Below are positions 35,386 to 44,597 of a DNA stretch of 64,000 nt, in pieces. The stretch lies in NCBI GenBank assembly GCA_001548435.1, contig AP017308.1, positions 2,179,030 to 2,243,029 of the forward strand. Direction: 5' to 3'. The position numbers and the translations under genes are program-made. Under the pieces are notes generated by a model. That model was not told where the DNA came from and did no database searches. It saw nothing but the letters and a program-made list of their open reading frames with translations. The first letter of the stretch is position 1. The number at the start of each line of letters is the position of its first letter. The DNA is from Leptolyngbya sp. NIES-3755 (GTDB lineage Bacteria; Cyanobacteriota; Cyanobacteriia; Leptolyngbyales; Leptolyngbyaceae).

Positions 35386-37278
35386 TTAGAAACTAAACTG
35401 GGTGCGAATATTGCCAACATAGACCGTTGGATTCGCATCGAAATTGTTGGGATTGAAAATCGCATAGAACGTCGGCACGATCGCGATCTTGTCTGAGATT
35501 GGGAAGAAGTACGAAGCTTCCAGTTCATACTGGGTTCCGCCATCTCCACCCCCGGAGGCAAAGAAGCGACGACCGCGAGTAATATCCATCGGCATCACGA
35601 ATGCGATCGTAGCTTGTGCACCTTTTTTACCCAAATCTGGGAAAGCTGCCCCAACTTGGAAAGATTGCGTATCGACTCGACCATTTACCGGATTCAATCG
35701 AGTGTTTGCAAAGCTATACCGTCCAAACAATCCAATTCCAGGCGTGATCAACCAGTCAAAGTTCACCCCGAACATGTTGGCATAAGCATAACGCAGTCCA
35801 CCACTGCTAACTGCTCCCGTCACCGGATCAAGCACCGAGGCTCCTGGGACACCTGCGTCCAAGTAGCCGTAAGGAATCGGTTCTCCGATCGCGCCGCCCA
35901 CTTGTCCCCCGTAAGCTTGAATCCGCGAGTAGTTGTACTGCAAACGCAGATTGAAATTGTCGCTCGGTGAGAAAGTTAATTCGGCTGAAGCAGTGTTTGT
36001 CCCACCAAATAAGCCAAATCTAGGATTGCTAGAAGTGTTGAAGCCAAACTGTGCGGGGAGAAATTCGGTACTCTCGCCCAGATAGCCCAATGCTAAACGA
36101 AACTGGCGGCTCAATTGCACTTCGACTACCGCTCCAGACCCTCGATCGATCGTATTCGATTGAGTACTGTTCGAGGTGTCGAAGCTGGCTCCCGAAGCAA
36201 AGATATTCAGGAAGCGATTGCCATCAAAGTGCCGATACCAGTTGATTCGAGGACCCACTGTGACCTTGATCGCTTCACCCAGTGGGAAACTGTAGAAGAA
36301 ATCACGAATGACAATATCACTCTGTCCGTTTACAGTTCCGGCTGTTTGGTCGAGGAAAGGGACACCGCTGGCGTTGAAGAATCCGGCTGAGGCGTACTGG
36401 TTATAGGGCGAGATGCCATTTCCAGCCGCCAACTGAGTGACCAGGCTATCTCTTCCGGTGAACGACGTATTGAGTGTGAGCCAGGTCAGGAAACTCAAAG
36501 TGGTTTGAGGATCAGGCGCAACTGAAGCGATCGGGGTTCCCGCTGCGGTTCTGGCTCCTGCAAATCTCGCGTCTGCTGCCGAACCTGGAACGCCTTCAAA
36601 TAAAACATCGCGACCTGCACTTGCATTCGTAATGTTGAAGTAGGCGTTTCCAGATAGCTTTGTCGTGGTGGAGAATTGTTGCCGCTCTAAAGTCGTGGTG
36701 CGAGCTTCTAAAGCATCAACGCGACCCCGAATCGTTGCCAGTTCTGTGGCGAATTGTTCTTGGAGTTTTTGCAGCGTGGCGAGATCTTCTTTTTTAACTA
36801 AGTCTGAGGTTGCGGCTGCGATCAGTTCATTAATCCGATCGAGACAAGCGTTCAATCCCGCTGCAAATTCAAACCGCGTCAAGGCACGATTTCCCCGATA
36901 GGTTCGATCGGGATAACCCGCGATACAGCCATACCGCTCGACCAAGGATTGCAGCGCCTGAAATGCCCAATCGGTCGGGCGAACATCGCTAAACTGCGAA
37001 ACCGAGGTGACTTGCTCCATTCCGGGAGGAGCCTCAGTCGATTCTAGAGCCGCAACATTATTCACTTGATCAAAATTCGGAGTTGTCTCTTTGACATCCG
37101 ATTTGATTTTGAGCGGAGGTTCTGAAACTTCTGAGGTGAAGTCTTTGACTTGAGACGCGATCGAAGTTGTCTGAATTTCTGAATTTTGCCGAGTTTCCGA
37201 AGCCTGAGCAGATTGCATCCAGAGTAAAACTGCTGGAGCCGCTAACCACAGTTTCCAGTATCGAGATGGACTTAACAT
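35386..37278 (-). CDS. SLH-domain OprB-type outer-membrane porin
   Basis: The 630-residue protein from MLSPSRYWKLWLAAPAVLLW has a signal peptide probably cut after AQA (about residue 26). An SLH domain follows (SQFSDVRPTDWAFQALQSLV ERYGCIAGYP, about 95-140), then a coiled coil (LATLQKLQEQFATELATIRG) and a C-terminal OprB/carbohydrate-selective beta-barrel ending in GNIRTQFSF, a terminal-Phe barrel end. Such SLH porins are the main outer-membrane proteins of cyanobacteria and are often annotated as iron-uptake porins. An upstream start adding 18 codons lacks signal-like character. Confidence 0.92.
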   Translation of the reverse strand: MLSPSRYWKLWLAAPAVLLWMQSAQASETRQNSEIQTTSIASQVKDFTSEVSEPPLKIKSDVKETTPNFDQVNNVAALESTEAPPGMEQVTSVSQFSDVRPTDWAFQALQSLVERYGCIAGYPDRTYRGNRALTRFEFAAGLNACLDRINELIAAATSDLVKKEDLATLQKLQEQFATELATIRGRVDALEARTTTLERQQFSTTTKLSGNAYFNITNASAGRDVLFEGVPGSAADARFAGARTAAGTPIASVAPDPQTTLSFLTWLTLNTSFTGRDSLVTQLAAGNGISPYNQYASAGFFNASGVPFLDQTAGTVNGQSDIVIRDFFYSFPLGEAIKVTVGPRINWYRHFDGNRFLNIFASGASFDTSNSTQSNTIDRGSGAVVEVQLSRQFRLALGYLGESTEFLPAQFGFNTSSNPRFGLFGGTNTASAELTFSPSDNFNLRLQYNYSRIQAYGGQVGGAIGEPIPYGYLDAGVPGASVLDPVTGAVSSGGLRYAYANMFGVNFDWLITPGIGLFGRYSFANTRLNPVNGRVDTQSFQVGAAFPDLGKKGAQATIAFVMPMDITRGRRFFASGGGDGGTQYELEASYFFPISDKIAIVPTFYAIFNPNNFDANPTVYVGNIRTQFSF

Positions 37279-37354
37279 TTTCCTCACACCATAGAGAATC
37301 CGGATGTATCGTAACAGACATTCTCTTGGCAATGTGTAACTTGTGCGACTGTCG

Positions 37355-38317
37355 TTAGGGCTGCGATCGCTTCATTCGCTCAATCTCCCGCTGCAATTCT
37401 TCGATCTGTCGCTTTAGTGAATCCGCTTCTTCATTCTGCGGATCTACGTGGATCGCTCCTTCTGCCCCAACTCTGACATAATTTCCCCGACGAATGTTTT
37501 GGAACTCTGAGGAAGCTGACCATTCTTGCAGAAATCGAATTCGCTCGATCGTGAACGGGTGCGAAAGAAACACACCGTTAGAAACATCGTTGTACAGCGA
37601 GAATTTGTAAAGCTGATTGAGCTGGTCATTGTCCAGTTCTTGATAGCGATCGCTTTGTTTAATCAATTCTTCTAAACTCATTTCGTGAGCATATTTGAGT
37701 GAACCTCCTGCCAGTCGCATCATTCCCTGCAACGTTGGGTTGAGTTGATCCATCACCAGCAAAGAAGCGCGATCGGCAGAAAGTTCCGCTTTTCTCAACC
37801 ATTCATAGAATGCCAACATTAATCCGGTACTGATAAAGCTACTGAGTCCGAACGTCAAATCCGCTAAACCTGCGATCGCAAAGTTTGCCCACATTGCCAT
37901 CTGAGTCAGCGTCGTGTGTCCACATTTCAGATGTCCGAGTTCGTGAGCAATCACCGATCGAAGTTCTGATTCAGAGAGCAAATCAAGCAATGCACTGTTC
38001 AAGACGACACAAGGTTTTTCTTGTCCAAGCGCATAAGCATTCACAGACGGTGCTTGAGACACAAACAATGCAGGTTCGGGTGAAATATCTAAGCACTGCA
38101 AACATTCGCGAAAGATTTGATAGACACTAGAGAACTGTCGAACGCCCACTTGAATCGTATTGCCCATGAGATAGATGTAGCGGGGACGTTCGTAGACAAA
38201 TTCCACAAACTTACGAGCAACCAGATCAAATCCAGGGACGCTTCTCAAGGCTTGTTCAGCTTGTCGATCGAGCGGATGACGAAAGGCTTCACTCGAAATT
38301 CCGGGATAGTTTGGCAT
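37355..38317 (-). CDS. M48 family zinc metallopeptidase
   Basis: The 320-residue protein has the zinc-binding motif HELGH (SVIAHELGHLKCGHTTL, about residue 138) and the downstream glutamate in KAELSADRASLLVMDQ. Hydrophobic stretches around 160-195 probably anchor it to a membrane. The C terminus is a short coiled coil (DSLKRQIEELQREIERMKRS). M48 proteases of this kind take part in membrane-protein quality control, but the substrate is unknown. It is monocistronic. Confidence 0.9.
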   Translation of the reverse strand: MPNYPGISSEAFRHPLDRQAEQALRSVPGFDLVARKFVEFVYERPRYIYLMGNTIQVGVRQFSSVYQIFRECLQCLDISPEPALFVSQAPSVNAYALGQEKPCVVLNSALLDLLSESELRSVIAHELGHLKCGHTTLTQMAMWANFAIAGLADLTFGLSSFISTGLMLAFYEWLRKAELSADRASLLVMDQLNPTLQGMMRLAGGSLKYAHEMSLEELIKQSDRYQELDNDQLNQLYKFSLYNDVSNGVFLSHPFTIERIRFLQEWSASSEFQNIRRGNYVRVGAEGAIHVDPQNEEADSLKRQIEELQREIERMKRSQP

Positions 38318-38439
38318 CGCAAATCTTCTAAATCAGGTTTCTCAACGCTAACATACACTCCTGTATTTCTAGATTGAACAAGCTGAACGACGGGCGATCC
38401 GAACGAAAGCCCATCGATTTAGAGGTTGGAGTACTGACA

Positions 38440-39138
38440 CTAAACAGTTGCGAGTGTTTCAGAAGCAGGGGTGAGCAATTCGACCATTGCTTTGGCGACT
38501 CCGGTAGCAGAGGCGGGATTTTGTCCAGTGACTAAGCGATCGCTGACCACCACTTTTTCTTGAAAGTTCGCAGCTTTCTCAACGGTTGCACCGCGTTCAA
38601 TCAGCGTTGATTCCAGCAGAAAAGGCACAACTTCAGTCAGTTCAACGGCGGCTTCTTCCTCGTTTGTGAATGCTGCAACGGTTTTTCCATCCACCAAATA
38701 CTTCCCGTTTAGCTTCAAGTTTACTAATCCAGCAGGACCATGACAGACTGCGCCGACAACTCCACCTCGATCGTAAATCGTTTCTGCAATCCGATCGAGT
38801 TCTGGTGTATTCGGAAAGTCCCACATCGTGCCGTGTCCGCCTGCATAGAAGAGGGCATCATACTCGGTCGGATTGACTTGCTCTGGTCGCAGGGTGTTCT
38901 CGACTTGAGCCATTTTTTCAGGATTTTCGACAAAGGCTTGATTGAGTGGATCAGTTAAATCAATGCCGATCATGGGAGCTTTGCCACCTTTGGGACTGAC
39001 GTACTCGATCGTGAAATTTGCTCGATCGAACACTGCAACCGGATGACTGACTTCAGGCAGATAGAAGCCTGTTTCTTTGCCTGTGTTCCCTAAGGTGGCA
39101 TGACTCGTTAGCACAATCAGAATTTTCTTAGACATCAC
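38440..39138 (-). CDS. DJ-1/PfpI family protein (HSP31-like)
   Basis: The 232-residue protein carries the class I glutamine amidotransferase-like fold of DJ-1 with the nucleophile elbow VGAVCHGPAGL (Cys near residue 135), the YAGGHGTMWDFP segment and an early glutamate. Length and the TGFYLPEVSHP region fit Hsp31/glyoxalase III-like members, which detoxify methylglyoxal or act as chaperones. A LysR gene is divergent across 85 bp, and probably controls it. Confidence 0.9.
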   Translation of the reverse strand: MMSKKILIVLTSHATLGNTGKETGFYLPEVSHPVAVFDRANFTIEYVSPKGGKAPMIGIDLTDPLNQAFVENPEKMAQVENTLRPEQVNPTEYDALFYAGGHGTMWDFPNTPELDRIAETIYDRGGVVGAVCHGPAGLVNLKLNGKYLVDGKTVAAFTNEEEAAVELTEVVPFLLESTLIERGATVEKAANFQEKVVVSDRLVTGQNPASATGVAKAMVELLTPASETLATV

Positions 39139-39187
39139 GTATTACTAACTCGATAGCTTCATCCTAGTCAGTGTTCATCTAAAATAC

Positions 39188-39218
39188 AAATTATCAAAAT
39201 TAGAAATATCTATAATTT
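39188..39218. promoter_or_regulatory. Inverted repeat in the LysR/DJ-1 intergenic region
   Basis: AAATTAT (39188-39194) and ATAATTT (39212-39218) form a perfect inverted repeat with a 17-bp centre, directly upstream of the LysR gene start. This is the usual site for LysR self-control and activation of the divergent gene, though such AT-rich repeats can occur by chance. Confidence 0.35.
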
Positions 39219-39223
39219 TATTT

Positions 39224-40051
39224 ATGGTTAATCTCGAATGGTATCGGAGCTTTGTCGCGGTGTATCGAGTCGGAACAGTTTCAGGAGCAGCAGAAAGTTT
39301 GTATCTGACTCAGCCTGCGGTCAGCCAGCATATTGCAGCGTTGGAAGCAATGTTGAAGGTGACATTGTTTCAGAGAATGCCGCGTCGAATGTTGCCGACT
39401 GAAGCAGGAAAGCGGCTTTATACTCGTGTGGTGAATGCGATCGAGACTCTAGAATCTGTTTCAACGCTCACAGAAACATCCCCGCTCATTCGATTAGGAA
39501 CACCCACCGAGTTTTTTAGTGAATATCTTCTGAAACGATTCGATCAAGGTGTGAATTTCACTGTGCAATTTGGGTTAGTTCAGGACTTGATCGAGCGATT
39601 GTTAGCGGATCAAATTGATTGTGCGATCGCGACTCAGAAAATTGCTCATTCTGCGATCGAGTATCATCCCCTCTATGAAGAAAGCTTCTGGCTCGTTGCT
39701 CCACCCGGTATGGAAATTGAACAATCAGAACAATGGCTTAGACAACAGACTTGGATTGCTTATGGTGAAGATTTACCGATTATTCGACGGTTTTGGCGCG
39801 TTGTATTTGGACAGCGATTAGAAGTGAATCCACAGTTTGTCTTTCCCGATTTGAGAACGATTCGAGATGCAGTCTCACAAGGGTTAGGCTTGAGTGTGCT
39901 ACCGGATTATCTCTGTGCAGATTGGATTGAGCAAGATCGATTAATGTTAGTCCTGAAACCAGAAAAAGCAGTCACGAATCAGATTTGGTTCGCTTATCGA
40001 AAATCGGAACGTCGATCACAGTCTGTCCAGTTTTTTATCGATCGATTTTAG
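39224..40051 (+). CDS. LysR family transcriptional regulator
   Basis: The 275-residue protein has the N-terminal winged helix-turn-helix (LEWYRSFVAVYRVGTVSGAAE SLYLTQPAVSQHIAALEAML) and a LysR effector-binding domain. It is divergent from the DJ-1/PfpI gene and 36 nt upstream of the oxygenase gene on its own strand. It may control either or both neighbours. The effector is unknown. Confidence 0.9.
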   Translation: MVNLEWYRSFVAVYRVGTVSGAAESLYLTQPAVSQHIAALEAMLKVTLFQRMPRRMLPTEAGKRLYTRVVNAIETLESVSTLTETSPLIRLGTPTEFFSEYLLKRFDQGVNFTVQFGLVQDLIERLLADQIDCAIATQKIAHSAIEYHPLYEESFWLVAPPGMEIEQSEQWLRQQTWIAYGEDLPIIRRFWRVVFGQRLEVNPQFVFPDLRTIRDAVSQGLGLSVLPDYLCADWIEQDRLMLVLKPEKAVTNQIWFAYRKSERRSQSVQFFIDRF

Positions 40052-40087
40052 AGTTATCGTGATTAGCATTTGATGGAATTGAGTTTT

Positions 40088-41005
40088 ATGCAGCAAACGA
40101 TTCCGATCGCGGATCTTCAATCTTTTCTCTCAGATGATCCAGTTCAACAGCAAGATTTCGTTTTGACGATCGGGAAAGCCTTGGAAGAAATCGGCTTCTT
40201 TGCGCTGGTGAATCATGGAGTCGATCGCGCTCTCATTCAACGCGCTTATCAATTGGCAGAAGAATTCTTTGAGCTACCCGACGAAGCGAAATTACGCTAC
40301 GAAGATCCGAAACTCAATGGACAGCGAGGATTTACCCGATTTGGAAAAGAACACGCGAAAGATCATCCCGTTCCCGATTTGAAAGAGTTCTGGCACGTTG
40401 GACGCGAAAATCATTTAGCCAATCTAGATCCGATCGAAGTTCCTGAGTTTCACGCCACGATGAATCAGCTATACGCCCAACTCGAACAATGCGCGGTGAA
40501 ACTGCTCGAAGCTTGTGCCTTGTATTTAGGAGAAGAGCGATCGTGCTTGAGTGAAACCACGATCGATGCCGATACGATCTTACGAATCATTCACTATCCG
40601 CCGATTCCCGAAGATGTGAATCCTGCCAGTTTACGATCGGCTCCACACGAAGACATTAATCTGATCACGCTACTCTGTGAAGCGACCGAGAGCGGATTAG
40701 AACTCTTGCAGCGGGATGGAACCTGGAGAGCGATTCCAAATGTCGAAGGTCAAAGTATTGTCGATAGTGGCGATATGTTGCAGCAATTGACCAATGGATT
40801 GCTGAAAAGTACCACTCATCGCGTCGTCAATCCAGGCGATCGATCTCGTCGTTTCTCGATGCCATTTTTTGTCCATCCGGTAGGCAAAACCGATTTAACG
40901 CCGCTCCAAAGTTGCATCAACAAAACGGGCGGCGTAACTCGATTTCCTAAAATTACCGCAGGCGAATACTTACATCAGCGACTGACTGAAATCGGGCTGA
41001 AATAA
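40088..41005 (+). CDS. 2-oxoglutarate-Fe(II) oxygenase (isopenicillin N synthase-like)
   Basis: The 305-residue protein belongs to the IPNS/gibberellin-oxidase-like dioxygenases. The N-terminal DIOX_N domain begins QTIPIADLQSFLSDD; the iron ligands are seen as HEDINLITLL (His and Asp) and TTHRVVNPG (distal His), and the 2OG-binding arginine lies in DRSRRFSMPFF. ATG at 40073 is an alternative start five codons upstream. Substrate unknown. It follows the LysR gene closely on the same strand and may be its target. Confidence 0.9.
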   Translation: MQQTIPIADLQSFLSDDPVQQQDFVLTIGKALEEIGFFALVNHGVDRALIQRAYQLAEEFFELPDEAKLRYEDPKLNGQRGFTRFGKEHAKDHPVPDLKEFWHVGRENHLANLDPIEVPEFHATMNQLYAQLEQCAVKLLEACALYLGEERSCLSETTIDADTILRIIHYPPIPEDVNPASLRSAPHEDINLITLLCEATESGLELLQRDGTWRAIPNVEGQSIVDSGDMLQQLTNGLLKSTTHRVVNPGDRSRRFSMPFFVHPVGKTDLTPLQSCINKTGGVTRFPKITAGEYLHQRLTEIGLK

Positions 41006-41006
41006 G

Positions 41007-41102
41007 TTAGCCACCCGCTGCAAACGTTGCCATAATTGCCACAGACAGCAAGATCCCAGGGATTAGCATCAAAATCAGCATGAATAGGTCGTGGGTGTTC
41101 AT
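41007..41102 (-). CDS. 31-residue single-span membrane protein
   Basis: A short open frame encodes MNTHDLFMLILMLIPGILLS followed by VAIMATFAAGG. The middle is one uninterrupted hydrophobic span with a proline-glycine kink. GGAG lies 10 nt before the ATG on the minus strand, and a -10-like TAGAAT lies further upstream. Its stop codon is 1 nt from the convergent oxygenase stop. Size and composition resemble the small subunits of photosynthetic or respiratory complexes, but it matches none I can recall (PsaM, PsbM, PetN, PetG, PsbX). Confidence 0.6.
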   Translation of the reverse strand: MNTHDLFMLILMLIPGILLSVAIMATFAAGG

Positions 41103-41200
41103 CTCGTGAGCGCTCCGAAAGTTCAAACTTGTCTTTATTCTAGGCAACACGATCGAGATCTTTTCCTATCTGGAGATTGAGAAACCCTTAAATTTTGGCG

Positions 41201-41548
41201 ATGAACAACTTCTCCTTCGACGAATTGCAAAAGAAAGATCTGCTTACAGCGCTAGGTTTGTGGCTGGTCGTGGAAGCGGTGAGCTTTGTGCTGTTTCCCA
41301 CGATCGGTTTAATCAATCCAGGCGCTAGACTGAGAACATGGTTTCTGCTGAGTGTGCCGTTTGGATTGGGTGGCGCTGCGTTGTTGAGTATGAGTTCTCG
41401 CTTTGTGGCGACCGCAGGTGAACGAGGACAGAGAAAAATGGCTTCGTTTATCGGTCAATTCGGCGGCTGGATTGGACTTGCAGGAATTATGTTTCCGTTT
41501 TTGGTGGTGTGTATTGAGTTTTTCTCAACCCTAGATTTACAAAGATGA
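41201..41548 (+). CDS. Small conserved membrane protein, function unknown
   Basis: The 115-residue protein from MNNFSFDELQKKD has three predicted membrane segments (ALGLWLVVEAVSFVLFPTIG, TWFLLSVPFGLGGAALLS, GGWIGLAGIMFPFLVVCIEF). I recognise no family. It overlaps the DUF1802 gene by 4 bp (ATGA), so the two are translationally coupled and may work together. Confidence 0.7.
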   Translation: MNNFSFDELQKKDLLTALGLWLVVEAVSFVLFPTIGLINPGARLRTWFLLSVPFGLGGAALLSMSSRFVATAGERGQRKMASFIGQFGGWIGLAGIMFPFLVVCIEFFSTLDLQR

Positions 41549-42108
41549 AACAAGCCCTAAAAGAATGGTCGATCGCAGTTCAAGCTTTGGAGCAAGGGGA
41601 ATCGATTTTGCTCCTTCGCAAAGGTGGCATTCAAGAAGAAAAGGGACGATTTGAAGTTCCGTTTCGTCAAGTGTTGCTCTATCCCACGTTCGAGCATCAA
41701 GATCCAAATTTGCTCAAACAACCGAATTTAGTCGAGCGAGTCGAATCGGGCTGGCATCCTGAAGCGATCGACATTTCTTCTTACGCTGAGATCACTGATG
41801 TACTCCAAGTGAGCGAACCTGATGTCGTGCGATCGCTGATTCCGTTTCACATTTGGAACGATCGCTTTGTCGAAGAGCGGCTGAAATGGAAACCTCGATC
41901 GCCGTTATATTTACTGTTATTAAAAGTATTTCGTTTACCGCAAACTCAAACGATTCCGTATCGAGAATCTTATGGCGGCTGTCGATCGTGGATTGAGATT
42001 GATGAGATCTCGATCGAGAATGCGATTCCGGTATTGACTGAAGCGGAGTATCAGGAACGAGTTCGGCAGATTCGAGAGATTGCTTTGGAAGGTTCGATCG
42101 TGCGTTGA
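41545..42108 (+). CDS. DUF1802 family protein
   Basis: This 187-residue protein is a DUF1802 member: it begins MKQALKEWSIAVQALEQGES with ILLLRKGGIQEEKGRFEVP and LLYPTFEHQ, and has YRESYGGCRSWIEID late. The family occurs in cyanobacteria and some other bacteria and has no established function; it resembles a soluble alpha-beta protein. Its start overlaps the upstream membrane-protein gene. The CRISPR leader begins just after its stop. Confidence 0.85.
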   Translation: MKQALKEWSIAVQALEQGESILLLRKGGIQEEKGRFEVPFRQVLLYPTFEHQDPNLLKQPNLVERVESGWHPEAIDISSYAEITDVLQVSEPDVVRSLIPFHIWNDRFVEERLKWKPRSPLYLLLLKVFRLPQTQTIPYRESYGGCRSWIEIDEISIENAIPVLTEAEYQERVRQIREIALEGSIVR

Positions 42109-42331
42109 TTTTTGCTGATTGCTCTATAATGAAGCAAGTTTTTGGCAAACCGAAGCGGGGGCGAAATTCCTGGGAGGTTCGCCAAATCGCTAGAACCAAG
42201 ACAATTCAATAGGTTTAAGGGTTGATATTATTGCACCAACCGTAGAAATAAGGGCTGAAATCAAGGTTTCAGATCACCTTTGCCAAAAACGGTTGTAGAA
42301 TCCTTGTTCAGTAAGGGTTCTGAGGCGCGGG
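42109..42331 (+). promoter_or_regulatory. CRISPR leader
   Basis: This 223-base AT-rich stretch directly precedes the first repeat. It holds a near-perfect inverted repeat TTTGGCAAACC (42141-42151) / GGTTCGCCAAA (42176-42186), a hairpin I associate with leaders of cyanobacterial arrays. A TATAAT at 42125-42130 could be the -10 element, placing the start of array transcription near 42137. No -35 box at good spacing is visible. The last bases before the array read TTCTGAGGCGCGGG. Confidence 0.6.
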
Positions 42332-43388
42332 CTTTCGCGCCTGCTAATCCCGGCAACGGGACTGAAACTGCATTCGAGCAGATGGGCAACGAATTCTTGA
42401 ATTCTTTCGCGCCTGCTAATCCCGGCAACGGGACTGAAACCTAAGATACGTGAAATCTTGAACACACACTGTGTTACTTTCGCGCCTGCTAATCCCGGCA
42501 ACGGGACTGAAACCGATGTCAATACTCTAGGCGGTTATCTCGCTAATTCTTTCGCGCCTGCTAATCCCGGCAACGGGACTGAAACCATTAATCGAACCGT
42601 CAACGGGTCTCGAAGGAATGACTTTCGCGCCTGCTAATCCCGGCAACGGGACTGAAACCTTTTAATGATGGTGACGGATTAGTTAGAAACGGAAACGTAC
42701 TAAACTTTCGCGCCTGCTAATCCCGGCAACGGGACTGAAACCAATCGAATGAAAATTATTTTTCTTCAAGTTCGCTGCTTTCGCGCCTGCTAATCCCGGC
42801 AACGGGACTGAAACTTACTGGTTGTGTACATGTCAGATATGCGGCAAACTTTCGCGCCTGCTAATCCCGGCAACGGGACTGAAACATCGATTATTTCCTG
42901 ATAACGTTGTTTACACTAGCACTTTCGCGCCTGCTAATCCCGGCAACGGGACTGAAACACTAGAGCAAAACTGGACAAGGCGAAACGAGATCTTTCGCGC
43001 CTGCTAATCCCGGCAACGGGACTGAAACATATGGGACGTTACCCCAATGACAACGGAGACTCAACTTTCGCGCCTGCTAATCCCGGCAACGGGACTGAAA
43101 CCAGGGATGAATGAATCACTTTCGATTTCAGCGTTGACTTTCGCGCCTGCTAATCCCGGCAACGGGACTGAAACAGATTCTTCTGTCCCGTATTCGCAAC
43201 CATAGAAACTCTTTCGCGCCTGCTAATCCCGGCAACGGGACTGAAACATAAAAATGCACCCGTTTGTCTTGAGAGTTGCGAAATTTCGCGCCTGCTAATC
43301 CCGGCAACGGGACTGAAACTCTTGTTTGTATCCGATTCTTTGGAAGCTCGACTTTCGCGCCTGCTAATCCCGGCAACGGGACTGAAAC
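42332..43388 (+). CRISPR. CRISPR array, 15 repeats of 37 bp, 14 spacers
   Basis: The repeat runs CTTTCGCGCCTGCTAATCCC then GGCAACGGGACTGAAAC. Repeats start at 42332, 42404, 42477, 42549, 42622, 42705, 42778, 42849, 42922, 42992, 43065, 43138, 43211, 43283 and 43352. Fourteen are identical; the one at 43283 begins with A. Spacers are 32-36 nt, except spacer 5 (42659-42704) at 46 nt. The repeat shares the CTTTC start, CTAATCCCGGC core and GGGACTGAAAC end with the subtype I-D repeat of Synechocystis CRISPR1, so crRNAs should carry the tag ACTGAAAC. No cas genes are in the window, so the array depends on Cas proteins encoded elsewhere. Confidence 0.98.
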
Positions 43389-43477
43389 TAATCTGTGATC
43401 GTATTCATGACATCGCTGAGTTGGAACTATCAACAGAGCGATTACGTTTAGAACTCCGGACATTTCTTGACCAATAA
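43389..43477 (+). pseudogene. Possible coding remnant at the trailer end of the CRISPR array
   Basis: Immediately after the last repeat a frame reads IHDIAELELSTERLRLELRT then FLDQ and stops at 43475-43477. It has no start codon of its own. The amphipathic, charged helix looks coding, so it may be the end of a gene cut by array formation. It is short, so chance cannot be excluded. Confidence 0.25.
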
Positions 43478-43525
43478 CGAAGGAGCTTCGATCCAAAACT
43501 TCTTATGCGATGTCTTAGGTCAATA

Positions 43526-43603
<78 letters not shown>

Positions 43604-43727
43604 GAAAGCATTTTTGCAATGCGTATTCCATATTAGATCAAGTTTGCATTTGCGTCGAGTCATTTGCTGAAAATCCCCAACTTGTTAAGATAGACCATGC
43701 AAAACGCGATCGCACATAGGTAAAACC

Positions 43728-44597
43728 GTGGTTGTTAAACCGGACTGGCTACGAGTCAAAGCTCCTCAGTGGGAGCGAGTCGGCAACGTCAAAGAAGTCT
43801 TACGAGATCTCGCACTCAATACCGTGTGCGAAGAAGCTTCCTGTCCAAATATTGGGGAGTGCTTCAGTAACGGAACGGCGACGTTTTTGATTATGGGTCC
43901 GGCTTGTACTCGTGCGTGTCCCTATTGCGATATCGATTTTGAGAAGAAACCCCAACCGCTTGATCCCACTGAACCCACACGATTGGCGGAAGCAGTCAGA
44001 CGAATGCGATTGAATCATGTAGTCGTGACTTCGGTGAATCGGGATGATTTGCCCGATGGAGGCGCTTCGCAGTTTGTTCGCTGTATTGAAGAGATTCGAG
44101 CGGTTTCACCTAAGACGACGATCGAGGTTTTGATCCCCGATTTATGTGGCAATTGGGACGCGCTCAAAATCATTCTGAGTGCATCACCGGAAGTGCTGAA
44201 TCACAATACTGAAACGATTCCTCGCTTGTATCGGCGGGTTCGTCCTCAAGGCGATTATGCTCGATCGCTGGAATTACTCAAGCAAGTTCGACAAATCAAT
44301 CCAAAGGTTTATACCAAATCTGGAATCATGGTTGGACTGGGTGAAACCGATGCGGAAGTGCGCCAAACAATGCAGGATTTGAGAGCGGCAGACTGCGATA
44401 TTTTAACGATCGGGCAATATCTCCAACCGACTCAGAAACATTTAGGTGTACAGGATTTTGTCACACCTGAACAGTTCGACGCATGGCGGGAATTTGGCGA
44501 ATCGATCGACTTTTTACAAGTGATTTCGTCTCCGCTGACTCGAAGTTCGTATCATGCTGAGCAAGTTCAAGCTTTGATGCAACTGTATCCGAGATGA
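43728..44597 (+). CDS. lipA: Lipoyl synthase
   Basis: LipA is a radical-SAM enzyme that inserts two sulfurs into protein-bound octanoyl groups to make lipoate for 2-oxoacid dehydrogenases and glycine cleavage. The 289-residue protein has the auxiliary-cluster motif [12 protein letters not shown] and the radical-SAM [10 protein letters not shown] motif, plus the C-terminal RSSYHAE serine ligand segment. The start is a GTG at 43728; no better ATG fits. Its stop overlaps the start of gpsA by 4 bp. Confidence 0.95.
   Translation: MVVKPDWLRVKAPQWERVGNVKEVLRDLALNTVCEEASCPNIGECFSNGTATFLIMGPACTRACPYCDIDFEKKPQPLDPTEPTRLAEAVRRMRLNHVVVTSVNRDDLPDGGASQFVRCIEEIRAVSPKTTIEVLIPDLCGNWDALKIILSASPEVLNHNTETIPRLYRRVRPQGDYARSLELLKQVRQINPKVYTKSGIMVGLGETDAEVRQTMQDLRAADCDILTIGQYLQPTQKHLGVQDFVTPEQFDAWREFGESIDFLQVISSPLTRSSYHAEQVQALMQLYPR

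Noticed and set aside
42274-43496. Open frames on the minus strand through the CRISPR array
   Set aside because: They translate the repeat over and over (VSVPLPGLAGAK); an artefact of the 37-bp repeat.
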